Assembly: GCF_022865125.1 (NCBI RefSeq)
Contig: NZ_CP094828.1
Location: 2,046,001 to 2,110,000, forward strand
Source of the DNA: Acuticoccus sp. I52.16.1
Lineage (GTDB): Bacteria; Pseudomonadota; Alphaproteobacteria; Rhizobiales; Amorphaceae
Length of the DNA stretch: 64,000 nucleotides
Direction of reading: 5' to 3'
The position numbers and the translations under genes were made by a program. This document shows positions 17,062-26,177 of the stretch, piece by piece. The number at the start of each line of letters is the position of its first letter. Position 1 is the stretch's first letter. Below the pieces are notes generated by a model, which did no database searches, was not told the DNA's origin, and saw only the letters and a program-made list of their open reading frames with translations.

Positions 17062-18495
17062 TCATAGCGCGAGCGGCGAGGTCGTGCCGCTGCGCTCCAG
17101 CTCCCAGCGCGCCGCCCACGCGTCGCCGGTTCGCTCCAGCGTCAGGTAGTTGCGCTCGGCGACGTAGCGCGTGGGCTGGCCCGGCAGGCGGGCGACGCGG
17201 ATGGGGCACTCCGGCAACGGGTCCTCGCCGAGGACGGCGAGGGCGCCCAGCGTGCGCGCCCACGCCTGCGGCGGCGGCCGATGGGCGATCCCGGAGGCGA
17301 CGAGCTGGTGCAGTTCCTGCCCCGCGCCGAGGTCCATCACGGCGCGGGTGGCGAGGTGGATCTCACCCGACAGCGAGACGACGTCGTGCCCGTCCGACCG
17401 GGCGACAGCTCTCACCAGGCGCAGCATTCGGCGCCATTCCTCACGATGGTTGCGGCTCTGCCACTGGTCGCGCAGGTCGTCCTCGTACTTCTGCATCTTC
17501 GGGATCGCCACCATCAGCGCCTCCAGGAGCGACATGCGCGGCCCCAGCAACGGAACGCTCGACATCAGGAAGGTGTGGCCCGGCGCGTCGCGGGCGGCCT
17601 CGGCGTCCATCATCGCCCAGCCCCCGGCCCCCATGACGGCCGTGCGCGTGCGCTCCGATCGCAGGTCGGGCGCCAGGATGCGCAGCCCTGGGAAATCGAC
17701 CGTGAAGCCGAGATGCGCACCGGCGCGATCGGCGAACCGGCGCGGCAGATCACCGTCGGCGGCCGCGTGCTGGAAGGTGAGGAAGCTCTCGCGCGCCGCC
17801 GCGAACAGCGTCCGGCCGACCTGCGAGCGCGTCGCGGCCGTCGGCAGCGAGCCCCATCCGTCGCAGATGTCGTGGTCGTCCCACTGCATCAGCGACGGCA
17901 CGCGCGCCGCGACCCAGGCGAACTCCGGCGAGCGGTAGAGCGAGGCATAGCGCTCCAGCAGCCGCTCGCGCAGATGGTGACGCAACGCCGCCAGCGCGTC
18001 GGGCGAGGGGTCGGTGGGGATGTCGTCCGGCCAGCGGTCGCTCAGCGGGTGCCCGTCGGTGATTTCGTCGGCGTAGACCTGGTCGCCGCCGTGGAGCAGC
18101 AGGGCGAAGGGGGCGCGGCGATGCTCGTCCCGCAGGCGCGCCCACATGGCGTTGCGCTCCGATCCTTCGCGCTCCAGGTCGCCGATCTCCTCGCCGTTGC
18201 AGGACACGTAGGCGATGCGCAGGTCCGCGCGCAGGTCGCCGGCCACTTCGTGGGTTTCGCCGCGCCATGTGTAAGTGGAGGTGCGGTCGGCGGGAATCGC
18301 GAACCGCGCGCGCCAGACGGTCGCCGCGTCGTAGCGGGCGAGCGGCGTGGGCGCGACGGCGCCGTCGGCCGTCTCGATCGGCGCCGGCGGCGCGCCCTCC
18401 GGCGCGATGAAGAGGGCGGCGAGGTGGATCCGCCCGTCGCGGACGTCGTCGAGGATCAGCACCGGGCCGGTGGGCGGGGGGGTGTGGAGCGTCAT
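17062..18495 (-). CDS. PhoD-like metallophosphatase (cytoplasmic form)
   Basis: A 477-residue protein related to alkaline phosphatase D. Metal-binding motifs are visible: IAYVSCNG, LLLHGGDQVYADE (Asp and Tyr), LMQWDDHDICDGWGS (Asp-His-Asp) and VSLSGEIHLATRAVM (His). Unlike secreted PhoD, it has no signal peptide or Tat motif; the N terminus is a short beta-rich region. It may therefore act inside the cell on a phosphodiester or phospholipid product. It ends 16 bp from the SDR stop (convergent). Confidence 0.82.
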   Translation of the reverse strand: MTLHTPPPTGPVLILDDVRDGRIHLAALFIAPEGAPPAPIETADGAVAPTPLARYDAATVWRARFAIPADRTSTYTWRGETHEVAGDLRADLRIAYVSCNGEEIGDLEREGSERNAMWARLRDEHRRAPFALLLHGGDQVYADEITDGHPLSDRWPDDIPTDPSPDALAALRHHLRERLLERYASLYRSPEFAWVAARVPSLMQWDDHDICDGWGSLPTAATRSQVGRTLFAAARESFLTFQHAAADGDLPRRFADRAGAHLGFTVDFPGLRILAPDLRSERTRTAVMGAGGWAMMDAEAARDAPGHTFLMSSVPLLGPRMSLLEALMVAIPKMQKYEDDLRDQWQSRNHREEWRRMLRLVRAVARSDGHDVVSLSGEIHLATRAVMDLGAGQELHQLVASGIAHRPPPQAWARTLGALAVLGEDPLPECPIRVARLPGQPTRYVAERNYLTLERTGDAWAARWELERSGTTSPLAL

Positions 18496-18567
18496 GCCGC
18501 ACCAGTTAGGAACGCCGCGGCGCGATCCCCAGGCCGAAGATCGCCGCAGGGGCGGCTGGGGCCGGCG

Positions 18568-19743
18568 TCAGCCCCCCGAGCGACCCAGGCGCGCGGGTAT
18601 GGCGGGCCGCACCAGCGGCATCGCCAGCGTCAGCGCGACGCCGGGGCCCGCGGTGTCGAACGCCAGGGTGCCGGCCACCTTCTCGGCGGCGGCGGACATG
18701 ATCCGCATGCCGATGCCGCCGCTGGCGAGCGGTCCGTCGCACCCGACCCCGTCATCCGACATGCGCACCACCAGTTCCCCCTGCCCCACGCGGCCCACGA
18801 CCAGGATGCGGCCGGCGCGACCCGTGGGAAAAGCGTGCTTGAAGGCGTTGGTGACGAACTCGTTGACGATGGCGGCCACCGACGCGGCCTGCGCCGGAGT
18901 GACCCGCACCGGATCGACCTCGACGACCAGCGCGACGCCCTCGGGCGCCGACGCGGCGACGAAGCGGCCGAGCTTGTCCATGTAGCGGTCGAGCGCGACC
19001 TCGTCGCCGCTGTCCAGCGAATAGAGCTCCTCGTGCAGCAGCGCGGCGGCCGAGATGCGGTGCGAGACCTCCTGCAACGCGCGCCGGGTGGCCTCGTTCG
19101 GCGCGCGCCCGGCCTTCAGTCGCACGAACGAGGCGACGGACTGGAGCTGGTTCTTCACGCGGTGGTCGATCTCGCGCCGCAGGACGTCCTGCAGGCGCAG
19201 GGACAGGCGCAGCTCCATCTCGCGCACCACCTGGCGCGCCAGGGTCCGCAGCGTCTTGCGTTGCAGGTCGGTCAAGGTCCGCGGCCGCACGTCGAGCACG
19301 CACAGGGTGCCCAGCGCGACGCCGTCCGACGAGCGCAGCACCGCGCCGGCGTAGAAGCGGACCTTGGGGCCGTCCACCACGAGCGCGTTGTGCATGGAGC
19401 GCGGGTCGAGCCGCGTGTCGGGAATCTCGAGGATATCGGCCTCGCCGAGGGCATAGCGGCAGATCGACTGGTCGAGCGGGGTCTGCCGGCAGCCGAAGCC
19501 GACCTCGGCCTTGAACCACTGCCTGTCGGTGTCGACGAAGCTCACCAGCGCGACCGGCGCCTCGCAGATCGCCGCGGCCAGCTCGGCGATCTCGTCGAAC
19601 TCGCTCTCGCGCGGCGTGTCGAGGATCTCGTACTGTTCGAGCGCCTTGCGCCGGCCGGCGGCGGCCACGTCTGTCTGGGCTGTCACGTGTGCACTCATGT
19701 GTTCGGAGGCTACAAAGCACCCCGTTCGCGCCAATGCCAGCAT
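18568..19743 (-). CDS. GAF-domain sensor histidine kinase (HisKA_2/HWE type)
   Basis: A soluble 391-residue kinase. Residues 32-175 form a GAF domain of the kind that begins LEQYEILDTPRESEFDEIAELAA and includes PVALVSFVDTDRQWFKA and LGTLCVLDVRPR. The phospho-acceptor is His194 in EIDHRVKNQLQS, a HisKA_2-type dimerisation box, followed by NEFVTNAFKHAF (N box) and SDDGVGCDG (G box). Such kinases often feed general-stress or light responses. No response regulator is adjacent, so the partner is unknown. The start at 19743 has a GAGG site; an alternative is the ATG at 19696-19698. Confidence 0.88.
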   Translation of the reverse strand: MLALARTGCFVASEHMSAHVTAQTDVAAAGRRKALEQYEILDTPRESEFDEIAELAAAICEAPVALVSFVDTDRQWFKAEVGFGCRQTPLDQSICRYALGEADILEIPDTRLDPRSMHNALVVDGPKVRFYAGAVLRSSDGVALGTLCVLDVRPRTLTDLQRKTLRTLARQVVREMELRLSLRLQDVLRREIDHRVKNQLQSVASFVRLKAGRAPNEATRRALQEVSHRISAAALLHEELYSLDSGDEVALDRYMDKLGRFVAASAPEGVALVVEVDPVRVTPAQAASVAAIVNEFVTNAFKHAFPTGRAGRILVVGRVGQGELVVRMSDDGVGCDGPLASGGIGMRIMSAAAEKVAGTLAFDTAGPGVALTLAMPLVRPAIPARLGRSGG

Positions 19744-19896
19744 GTATGCCTCGATCCATTTCGGAAGAGCGGGCTGTCTTCACGCTTTGGACGATAAATC
19801 AGGCTCTACAGTCCGGGTCGCGACCATGGGGCGATGGCGCCGCCCCATCCGGGGGCGCTACCCCGCCGATCGGGTGGGCCGCGGCGACCCGAAAGG

Positions 19897-20811
19897 CTAG
19901 GTGCCGATGGTGGGGGCCGGGTCGCAGGCGTGGGCGGCGCATTCCAGCTCCAGGGTCGACTGGTGGATCTCGAACCGGTCGGCCAGGAGGGTCTTCACCC
20001 GGGTCTTGATCGCGTCCGCCTCGCCCCACGCCCCGCCGAGGACGACGATGTGGGCGTCGAACGCATAGGCCTCCTCGTGAACCTGCCAGAAGCGGGCGCG
20101 GTGGACGTTGTCGACGCCGTCGACCGTGCGGACGGCGGCGAGCACATCCTCGGTGGCGATGCCCGGCGGGCTGCCGAGCATCAGGATGCGGATGACGCCG
20201 CCGATCTCGGCGAAGGACATCCACAGGATATAGCCGGAGATGGCGAGAGTGACGATCGGGTCGATCACCCACCAGCCGAACAGGATCACCAGCGTTCCGG
20301 CGACGATGACGCCGACCGAGCCCAGCGCGTCGGCGACATTGTGCAGGAAGGCGGCGCGGATGTTCATGCTCTCCTTGGCCAGCGCGAACGTCAGCAACGC
20401 GGTGACGACGTCGACGACGAGCGCGAAGCCGGCGATCCACACGACCATCCACCCGTCGATCGGCTGGGGGTCGAAGAACCGCTCGACCGCCTGGCCGGCG
20501 AGGTAGAGGCCGAGGACGATCAAGGTGGTGTAGTTGACGAGGGCGGCGACGATCTCGATGCGGCGATATCCGAAGGTCATCGTCGCGTCGGATCCGCGGC
20601 GCCCGATCCGGCGAGCGACGAAGGCGATGATCAGCGACGCGGCGTCGGAAAGATTGTGCAGTCCGTCGGCGATCAGGGCGAGGCTGCCCGAGACGAGACC
20701 GCCCGCAATTTGAGCAACGGTTAAGAGTACGTTGACGGCGATGGCCCCGGTGATTCGGGCATCGCCGGCGTCACTCGCACCATGCGCATGGTGGTGGTGG
20801 TCGTGTCCCAT
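19897..20811 (-). CDS. Cation diffusion facilitator (CzcD/ZitB-type metal exporter)
   Basis: A 304-residue CDF transporter that exports Zn or similar divalent ions in exchange for protons. It starts with a His-rich segment (MGHDHHHHAHG), has six predicted membrane segments, and has the transport-site pairs LIADGLHNLSDAASL in TM2 and LHNVADALGSVGV in TM5. The C-terminal cytoplasmic domain (about 210-304) has further His residues. The ATG at 20809-20811 follows a close GGAGG site. Its promoter lies in the large gene-poor stretch to the right. Confidence 0.92.
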   Translation of the reverse strand: MGHDHHHHAHGASDAGDARITGAIAVNVLLTVAQIAGGLVSGSLALIADGLHNLSDAASLIIAFVARRIGRRGSDATMTFGYRRIEIVAALVNYTTLIVLGLYLAGQAVERFFDPQPIDGWMVVWIAGFALVVDVVTALLTFALAKESMNIRAAFLHNVADALGSVGVIVAGTLVILFGWWVIDPIVTLAISGYILWMSFAEIGGVIRILMLGSPPGIATEDVLAAVRTVDGVDNVHRARFWQVHEEAYAFDAHIVVLGGAWGEADAIKTRVKTLLADRFEIHQSTLELECAAHACDPAPTIGT

Positions 20812-21147
20812 GTGCCTCCGGCCGTGGTCGAATTCCGGGCGTCCGTCGACCTTTGCACGGCCCGACACGCGACTCACGTGGCGCGCGCGGCCTCGCCGAC
20901 GCGAGTGTTGCGACGGAATGTCGCACCCTATTTTGGGATTATGCATCGTGAGGGGCGCCGTCGCGTCGTGGCGTTCGAATGCCCCTCTATAGTGCGGTTG
21001 TGGGCGCCTCCGCCGCCGGCCTCGTCGTTGGATTTTTCCAATATGCGCTTCAGCGATGCGTGAACCGACAGTCAGTCATGCTATTCGTATCCCAGGACGC
21101 TCATCTGCCTCTTGCGCATAGCTTGGCAGATATGCCACACAGCAAAT

Positions 21148-21281
21148 CAACGGTCGTCAGAACCGTCTAGGGAGGAAGCCCCGTTCAAACGGACACGTCG
21201 GTGCAGCCAAAGGCGCGCCGACGTGATAAAAAAGAGCAACACGTTTGGCGCGATCGGCCCTCCAGCCGGTCGCGCCTTTTT
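21148..21281 (+). ncRNA. Candidate small RNA with a CCUCC terminator loop
   Basis: Three local hairpins precede a terminator in an otherwise empty region: ACGGT/ACCGT (21150-21166), CCGTT/AACGG (21181-21192) and CACGTCGG/CCGACGTG (21194-21225). The terminator loop reads CCTCCA, containing the CCUCC anti-Shine-Dalgarno motif that recurs in loops of known alphaproteobacterial small RNAs. A purine-rich GGGAGGAAG lies at 21170-21178 with no following ATG frame. No clear promoter was found, and the 5' end is a guess. Confidence 0.35.
21247..21281 (+). terminator. Strong Rho-independent terminator
   Basis: A 12-bp stem with one G-U pair (21247-21258 with 21265-21276) closes a 6-base loop CCTCCA and is followed by TTTTT at 21277-21281. 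It points rightward, but no protein gene lies directly upstream, which implies a transcript of unknown nature ends here. Confidence 0.85.
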
Positions 21282-21300
21282 GAGCATTGGTCCAATGCTC
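21282..21300. promoter_or_regulatory. Perfect 19-bp palindrome
   Basis: GAGCATTGG-T-CCAATGCTC has 9-bp perfect arms around a single base and directly follows the terminator T-run. Such a tight dyad fits a dimeric regulator site upstream of the TauE-like gene (226 bp further on), or an extra RNA hairpin. No binding protein is identified. Confidence 0.35.
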
Positions 21301-21525
21301 CGGTTCAATTTCTGAACATTCCCCTGCACCAAACCGCGCCTTGGCGCCCACCTTCGATCGCTCCCGCGCCGTGACAACTCGCCTGGGTACCGCCGCGCCA
21401 GCCCGTTGACGCCCGTGACTGCCTAGAATTGCGCACATCACTGCCGGATTTGCCGAAACTCTGGGCGACGAGCCTCCGCGCCCGGCCGCGGTGACGCCCT
21501 CCGCCCCGCATGCGATGTTGCGCCG

Positions 21526-22293
21526 ATGCTCTCCCAATTCGACTTTCCGACCTCCATCTGGCTCGCCGTCCTCGGCGTCACCCTCCTCGCCGGCTTCGTC
21601 AAAGGCGCCGTCGGGTTCGCGATGCCGATGGTCATGGTCTCCGGCCTCGGTTCCTTCCTGGCGCCGGAGCTGGCCCTCGCGGCGCTCATCCTGCCGACCC
21701 TCATCGCCAACCTCGCCCAGGCCTTCCGTGACGGCGTCGCCGCCGCGCTCGATGCCGCGCGCACGCACTGGCGCTATGTGGCGATCGTCTCGGTCTTCAT
21801 CATGCTGTCGGCGCAAATGGTGAACCTGTTGCCGGCGCAGGTGCTCTATCTCGCCATCGGCGTGCCGGTGACGATCTTCGCGCTCATCCAGCTCACCGGC
21901 CGGCGCATCGCCTTCCATTCGCGCCATCAGGGGGCGGTCAGCTTCGCGCTCGGCACGGTCGCCGGGCTCATCGGCGGCGTTTCGGGGGTCTGGGGCCCGC
22001 CGACGGTCATCTACCTCACCTCGATGGACACGCCGAAGGTCGAGCAGCTCCGCGTGCAGGGGATCGTCTACGGCATCGGCGCCGTCGTGCTCACCACGGC
22101 GCACATCGGCTCCGGCGTCCTGAACGCCCAGACCGCGCCGTTCTCGGCGTTGCTCGTCGTCCCGGCGCTCGTCGGCATGCTCGTCGGGCGCCGCGTGTCG
22201 GACAAGATGGATCAGTCCCGTTTCCGCCAGGCGACGCTCGCCGTGCTGGTCATCGCCGGCCTCAACCTGGTGCGCCGCGGCCTCGGCGGATGA
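21526..22293 (+). CDS. TauE/SafE-family (TSUP) membrane permease
   Basis: A 255-residue inner-membrane protein with about eight hydrophobic segments. It has the family repeats GFVKGAVGFAMPMVM (about 24-38) and GLIGGVSGVWGPPTVIYL (about 147-164), typical of the DUF81/TauE/SafE sulfite or organosulfonate exporter family. Transported compound is unknown. It lies just upstream of the sulfate activation genes cysQ-cysD-cysNC on the same strand, which is consistent with a sulfur oxyanion, but a 118-bp gap with a candidate promoter separates it from them. Confidence 0.87.
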   Translation: MLSQFDFPTSIWLAVLGVTLLAGFVKGAVGFAMPMVMVSGLGSFLAPELALAALILPTLIANLAQAFRDGVAAALDAARTHWRYVAIVSVFIMLSAQMVNLLPAQVLYLAIGVPVTIFALIQLTGRRIAFHSRHQGAVSFALGTVAGLIGGVSGVWGPPTVIYLTSMDTPKVEQLRVQGIVYGIGAVVLTTAHIGSGVLNAQTAPFSALLVVPALVGMLVGRRVSDKMDQSRFRQATLAVLVIAGLNLVRRGLGG

Positions 22294-22360
22294 CCCGTCC
22301 GCCGGTTGAAGATCTCGCGGACGATCAACTTTTGCGTATGGCGGGAATGCTCTGGTTGGA

Positions 22361-22387
22361 TTGCACCGCACAATCCGGTCGTATAGG
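22361..22387 (+). promoter_or_regulatory. Candidate sigma-70 promoter of the cys genes
   Basis: TTGCAC (22361-22366) and TATAGG (22382-22387) are separated by 15 bases, or 16 if the -35 box is shifted by one. The placement, 25 bp before cysQ, is sensible. Short spacing makes this a moderate candidate only. Confidence 0.35.
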
Positions 22388-22411
22388 CGTCAGGTGAAAT
22401 TGGGAGCCCCC

Positions 22412-23221
22412 ATGACGTCACCCCTTTCAGGATCTACGCTCGTCTCAATCGCCATCGAAGCGGGCGCCGCTATTCTGCCGTTCTACGATCCGAACGGGCA
22501 GGACGCCCGCACCAAGGGCGACGGCTCGCCGGTGACGGCCGCCGACGAAGCCGCGGAAGCGATCATCCTGAAGCGCCTCGCCGAGCATGGCGTCACCGCC
22601 GTCATCGCCGAGGAATCGGTGGCCGCCGGCCACATCCCGGAGGTCGGCGAGGAGTTCTGGCTCGTCGACCCGCTGGACGGCACCAAGGATTTCATCTCCG
22701 GCAGCGGCGAGTTCACGGTCAACATCGCCCGCATCGTCGGCGGCCGCCCCGTGGCCGGCGTCGTCCTGTGCCCGGCGCTGGACGAGGTCTACTGGGCCGA
22801 CGAGACCGGCGCCCACCATGCCCGCATCGAGGGCGGCGCCGTGGCCGGCGCGCGGCGGATCTCCGTCGCCACGCCGGGGGCGGCGCTCAAGGTCGTCGCC
22901 TCCAAGTCGCACCTGACGGACGAGACCAAAGAATTCATCGACCGCTTCGAGGTCGACAGCTTCCTCTCCTTCGGCTCCTCGCTGAAGTTCTGCCGCGTGG
23001 CGGACGGCACGGCCCACCTCTACCCGCGCATGGGCCGCACGATGGAATGGGACACGGCGGCCGGTCACGCCGTGTTGAAGGCGGCCGGCGGCGAGGTCTA
23101 CACCCTCGACGGCGCGCCGCTCGCCTACGGCAAGACCGAGACCCCGACCGGGGCCTACGCCAACCCGCATTTCGTGGCTGCCGCCGCCTTCGACCCTTTT
23201 GCACTCGCAAAAGCGTCGTAA
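22412..23221 (+). CDS. cysQ: 3'(2'),5'-bisphosphate nucleotidase CysQ
   Basis: A 269-residue inositol-monophosphatase-fold enzyme that removes the 3' phosphate from PAP/PAPS produced in sulfate assimilation. Metal and catalytic motifs are KGDGSPVTAADEAAE, VIAEES, FWLVDPLDGTKDFI and EWDTAAGHAVLKAAGG. The ATG follows GGGAG. It is 86 bp upstream of cysD and probably in the same transcription unit, which fits its role in recycling nucleotides from PAPS. Confidence 0.93.
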   Translation: MTSPLSGSTLVSIAIEAGAAILPFYDPNGQDARTKGDGSPVTAADEAAEAIILKRLAEHGVTAVIAEESVAAGHIPEVGEEFWLVDPLDGTKDFISGSGEFTVNIARIVGGRPVAGVVLCPALDEVYWADETGAHHARIEGGAVAGARRISVATPGAALKVVASKSHLTDETKEFIDRFEVDSFLSFGSSLKFCRVADGTAHLYPRMGRTMEWDTAAGHAVLKAAGGEVYTLDGAPLAYGKTETPTGAYANPHFVAAAAFDPFALAKAS

Positions 23222-23307
23222 TATAGGCTCCTGCATCCCATAATTTGCTTGCTGTGAAATGGAGGGGACGCGTCGCCCCTCGTGCTGAATGAAGATGGAG
23301 TAGCGTT

Positions 23308-24213
23308 ATGGCCGTTGATCGCGGCTCGCACTTGAAGCGACTCGAAGACGAGTCGATCCATATCATCCGCGAGGTGGCGGCCGAGTTCCGCAATCCGGTG
23401 ATGCTGTATTCTATCGGCAAGGATTCGGCAGTGATGCTGCACCTTGCGATGAAAGCCTTTTACCCGTCGAAGCCCCCCTTCCCGCTGATGCACGTCGACA
23501 CGACGTGGAAGTTCCGCGAGATGATCGAGTTTCGCGACCGCAAGGTGAAGGAGCTGGGCCTCGAACTCCTGGTGCACACCAACGAAGAGGGCGTGCAGCA
23601 GGGCGTCGGCCCCTTCACGCACGGCTCGTCGTACCACACCCAGGTGATGAAGACCGACGCGCTGAAGCAGGCGCTGACCAAGTACGGCTTCGACGCAGCC
23701 TTCGGCGGCGCCCGGCGCGACGAGGAGAAGTCCCGCGCCAAGGAGCGCGTCTTCTCCTTCCGCACCGCCAACCACGGCTGGGACCCGAAGAACCAGCGCC
23801 CCGAGCTCTGGCACCTCTACAACTGCCGCGTCGCCAAGGGCGAATCGATCCGCGTCTTCCCGCTGAGCAACTGGACCGAACTCGACATCTGGCAGTACAT
23901 CATGCTGGAGAACATCGAGATCGTGCCGCTCTACTACGCCAAGGAGCGCCCGGTGCTGGAGCAGGACGGCCAGCTCCTGATGGTCGACGACGAGCGCTTC
24001 CCGCTGGAGGGCCGCACGCCCGAAATGCGGATGGTCCGCTTCCGCACCCTCGGCTGCTACCCGCTGACCGGCGCGGTCGAGAGCCCGGCCGCGACGCTGG
24101 AAGAAATCGTCGCCGAGATGCTGATCGCCCGCACCTCCGAGCGGTCCGGCCGCCTGATCGACCATGACGAGGCCGCGTCCATGGAGAAGAAGAAGCGCGA
24201 GGGGTACTTCTGA
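23308..24213 (+). CDS. cysD: Sulfate adenylyltransferase subunit 2
   Basis: A 301-residue PP-loop ATP pyrophosphatase with [13 protein letters not shown] (36-48) as the nucleotide loop, plus [26 protein letters not shown] and the C-terminal [15 protein letters not shown]. It forms APS from ATP and sulfate with the GTPase subunit CysN. The stop codon overlaps the cysNC start by one base (TGATG), indicating tight coupling. Confidence 0.97.
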   Translation: MAVDRGSHLKRLEDESIHIIREVAAEFRNPVMLYSIGKDSAVMLHLAMKAFYPSKPPFPLMHVDTTWKFREMIEFRDRKVKELGLELLVHTNEEGVQQGVGPFTHGSSYHTQVMKTDALKQALTKYGFDAAFGGARRDEEKSRAKERVFSFRTANHGWDPKNQRPELWHLYNCRVAKGESIRVFPLSNWTELDIWQYIMLENIEIVPLYYAKERPVLEQDGQLLMVDDERFPLEGRTPEMRMVRFRTLGCYPLTGAVESPAATLEEIVAEMLIARTSERSGRLIDHDEAASMEKKKREGYF

Positions 24214-26114
24214 TGTCCGTTGCCGAGAACCTCAGCCCGGAAGCCTTCTCCGAGTACCTGGCGAGCCAGGAGAAGAAGTCGTTCCTGCGCTTCATCACCT
24301 GCGGGTCGGTGGACGACGGCAAGTCGACGCTCATCGGGCGCCTGCTCTTCGAGTCGAAGCTGATCTTCGAGGACCAGCTCGCCGCCGTCGAGCGTGACAG
24401 CCGCCGCCACGGCACCACCGGCGAAGACATCGACCTCGCCCTCCTCGTCGACGGCCTGGAGGCCGAGCGGCAGCAGGGCATCACGATCGACGTCGCCTAC
24501 CGCTTCTTCACCACCGACAAGCGCAAGTTCATCGTCGCCGACACGCCCGGCCACGAGCAGTATACGCGCAACATGGCGACCGGCGCCTCGACCGCCGACC
24601 TCGCCGTGCTGCTGGTCGACGCGCGCAACGGCATCCAGATCCAGACCAAGCGGCACGCCTTCCTCGTCTCGCTGCTGGGCATCCGTCACGTCGTCCTGGC
24701 CGTCAACAAGATCGACCTCGTCGACTTCTCGGAGGATCGCTACAACGAGATCCGCGCCGAGTTCGAGAAGTTCGCCCACGGTTTCGACTTCGACACCATG
24801 CAGGCGATCCCCATCTCGGCCCGCTATGGCGACAACGTCATCGCCCGCTCCGAGAAGATGGGCTGGTACCAGGGGCCGACGCTGCTGGACTACCTCGAGT
24901 CCGTCGAGGTCCAGTCGGACCTGGAAGAGCGCCCGTTCCGCATGTCGGTCCAGTGGGTGAACCGCCCGAACCTCAACTTCCGCGGCTTCTCCGGCACCAT
25001 CGCGTCCGGCAAGCTGCGGCCAGGCGACCCGGTGGTGGTGGCCAACTCCGGCAAGGACGCCATCGTCAAGCGCATCGTCACCATGGACGGCGACCTCGCC
25101 GAGGCCGGCGCCTCCGAGGCCGTCACCGTCGTGCTCGACCGTGAGATCGACGTCTCGCGCGGGGACATCCTGGTGCCGCCGTCGCACCGCCCGGAGGTCG
25201 CCGACCAGTTCGCCGCGCACATCGTCTGGATGGCCGAGGAGAAGCTCTATCCGGGCCGGCCCTACATCCTGAAGATCGGCAACAAGACCGTCTCGGCCTC
25301 CGTCACCGAGATCAAGCACCGGATCGACGTCAACACGTTCGACCACCTCGCCGCCAAGGACCTGGGCCTCAACGAGGTCGGGTTCTGCAACGTCTCGCTG
25401 TCGGCCGACATCGCCTTCGACCCCTACGAGGCCAACCGCGACACCGGTGCCTTCATCCTGGTGGACCGCCTGACCAACGCGACGGTCGGCGCCGGCATGG
25501 TCTGGTTCGCGCTGCGCCGCGCCACCAACATCCACTGGCAGGCGACGGACGTGAACAAGGAGACGCGGGCGGCCATGAAGGGCCAGAAGCCTGCCATCCT
25601 GTGGTTCACCGGTCTCTCCGGCTCCGGCAAGTCGACGATCGGCAACCTGGTCGAGAAGCGCCTCTCGGCCATGGGGCGTCACACCTACATCCTCGACGGT
25701 GACAACGTCCGGCACGGCCTCAACCGCGACCTCGGCTTCACCGACGCGGACCGCGTCGAGAATATCCGCCGCGTCGCCGAGACCGCGAAGCTCTTCGTCG
25801 ACGCGGGTCTCCTGGTGTGCGTCACCTTCATCTCGCCGTTCCGCTCCGAACGGCGTATGGCGCGCGAGCTGGTCGGCGAGGGCGAGTTCCTCGAGGTGTA
25901 CATCGACACGCCGATCGAGGAGTGCCGCCGCCGCGATCCGAAGGGCCTCTACAAGAAGGCCGACTCGGGCCAGCTGAAGAACTTCACCGGCATCGACTCG
26001 CCCTACGAGGCGCCCGAGCACGCCGAGATCTCGATCGACACCACGACCGGCGACCCCGAGGCGCATGCCGAGCGGATCGTCGACCTTCTCAAGGCCCGCG
26101 GCATCATCGAGTGA
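24213..26114 (+). CDS. cysNC: Bifunctional sulfate adenylyltransferase subunit 1 / APS kinase
   Basis: A 633-residue fusion. The CysN GTPase part carries [14 protein letters not shown] (about 31-44), [12 protein letters not shown] and NKIDLVDF, with EF-Tu-like beta-barrel domains up to about residue 440. The CysC APS kinase follows with the P-loop [13 protein letters not shown] and [15 protein letters not shown], ending in the lid region [15 protein letters not shown]. The protein drives APS formation with GTP and phosphorylates it to PAPS. Fused CysNC is common in rhizobia and relatives. Together with CysQ it could supply PAPS for assimilation and for sulfotransferases; a sulfotransferase-like gene lies at 54955. 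Confidence 0.97.
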   Translation: MSVAENLSPEAFSEYLASQEKKSFLRFITCGSVDDGKSTLIGRLLFESKLIFEDQLAAVERDSRRHGTTGEDIDLALLVDGLEAERQQGITIDVAYRFFTTDKRKFIVADTPGHEQYTRNMATGASTADLAVLLVDARNGIQIQTKRHAFLVSLLGIRHVVLAVNKIDLVDFSEDRYNEIRAEFEKFAHGFDFDTMQAIPISARYGDNVIARSEKMGWYQGPTLLDYLESVEVQSDLEERPFRMSVQWVNRPNLNFRGFSGTIASGKLRPGDPVVVANSGKDAIVKRIVTMDGDLAEAGASEAVTVVLDREIDVSRGDILVPPSHRPEVADQFAAHIVWMAEEKLYPGRPYILKIGNKTVSASVTEIKHRIDVNTFDHLAAKDLGLNEVGFCNVSLSADIAFDPYEANRDTGAFILVDRLTNATVGAGMVWFALRRATNIHWQATDVNKETRAAMKGQKPAILWFTGLSGSGKSTIGNLVEKRLSAMGRHTYILDGDNVRHGLNRDLGFTDADRVENIRRVAETAKLFVDAGLLVCVTFISPFRSERRMARELVGEGEFLEVYIDTPIEECRRRDPKGLYKKADSGQLKNFTGIDSPYEAPEHAEISIDTTTGDPEAHAERIVDLLKARGIIE

Positions 26115-26140
26115 TCCTGCGCGCCCGCGGCTGAATACGG

Positions 26141-26164
26141 CAGGCCGTCCCTCGGGGCGGCCTG
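26141..26164 (+). terminator. Hairpin between the convergent cysNC and isomerase genes
   Basis: CAGGCCG (26141-26147) pairs with CGGCCTG (26158-26164), extended inside by a G-U and three G-C pairs, giving a very stable hairpin. The following TCGCGTTTC is only a weak U-tract. It probably ends cysNC transcription and may also act on the opposite strand. Confidence 0.55.
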
Positions 26165-26177
26165 TCGCGTTTCGGCC

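Larger units (their letters stand above)
20812..21525. other. 714-bp stretch without a convincing protein gene
   Basis: Short frames exist but none has a family resemblance plus a ribosome site. The region must contain the CDF promoter (minus) and the TauE-like promoter (plus). Its right half holds a series of hairpins ending in a strong plus-strand terminator (21148-21281) and a perfect 19-bp palindrome (21282-21300), listed separately. The left half (20812-21147) shows nothing I can name. Confidence 0.6.

Noticed and set aside
17281-19797. 838-residue plus-strand frame spanning PhoD-like and kinase genes
   Set aside because: It covers two well-supported minus-strand genes and shows no family pattern.
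20960-20985. TTCGAAT segment resembling a tRNA T-loop
   Set aside because: The flanking bases do not form a T-stem, acceptor stem or anticodon arm.
20979-21170. 63-codon frame in the gene-poor region
   Set aside because: No ribosome site or family match; ends where the candidate RNA hairpins begin.
24057-26066. 669-residue minus-strand frame antisense to cysNC
   Set aside because: Composition is typical of antisense shadows in GC-rich DNA, and cysNC is certain on the plus strand.
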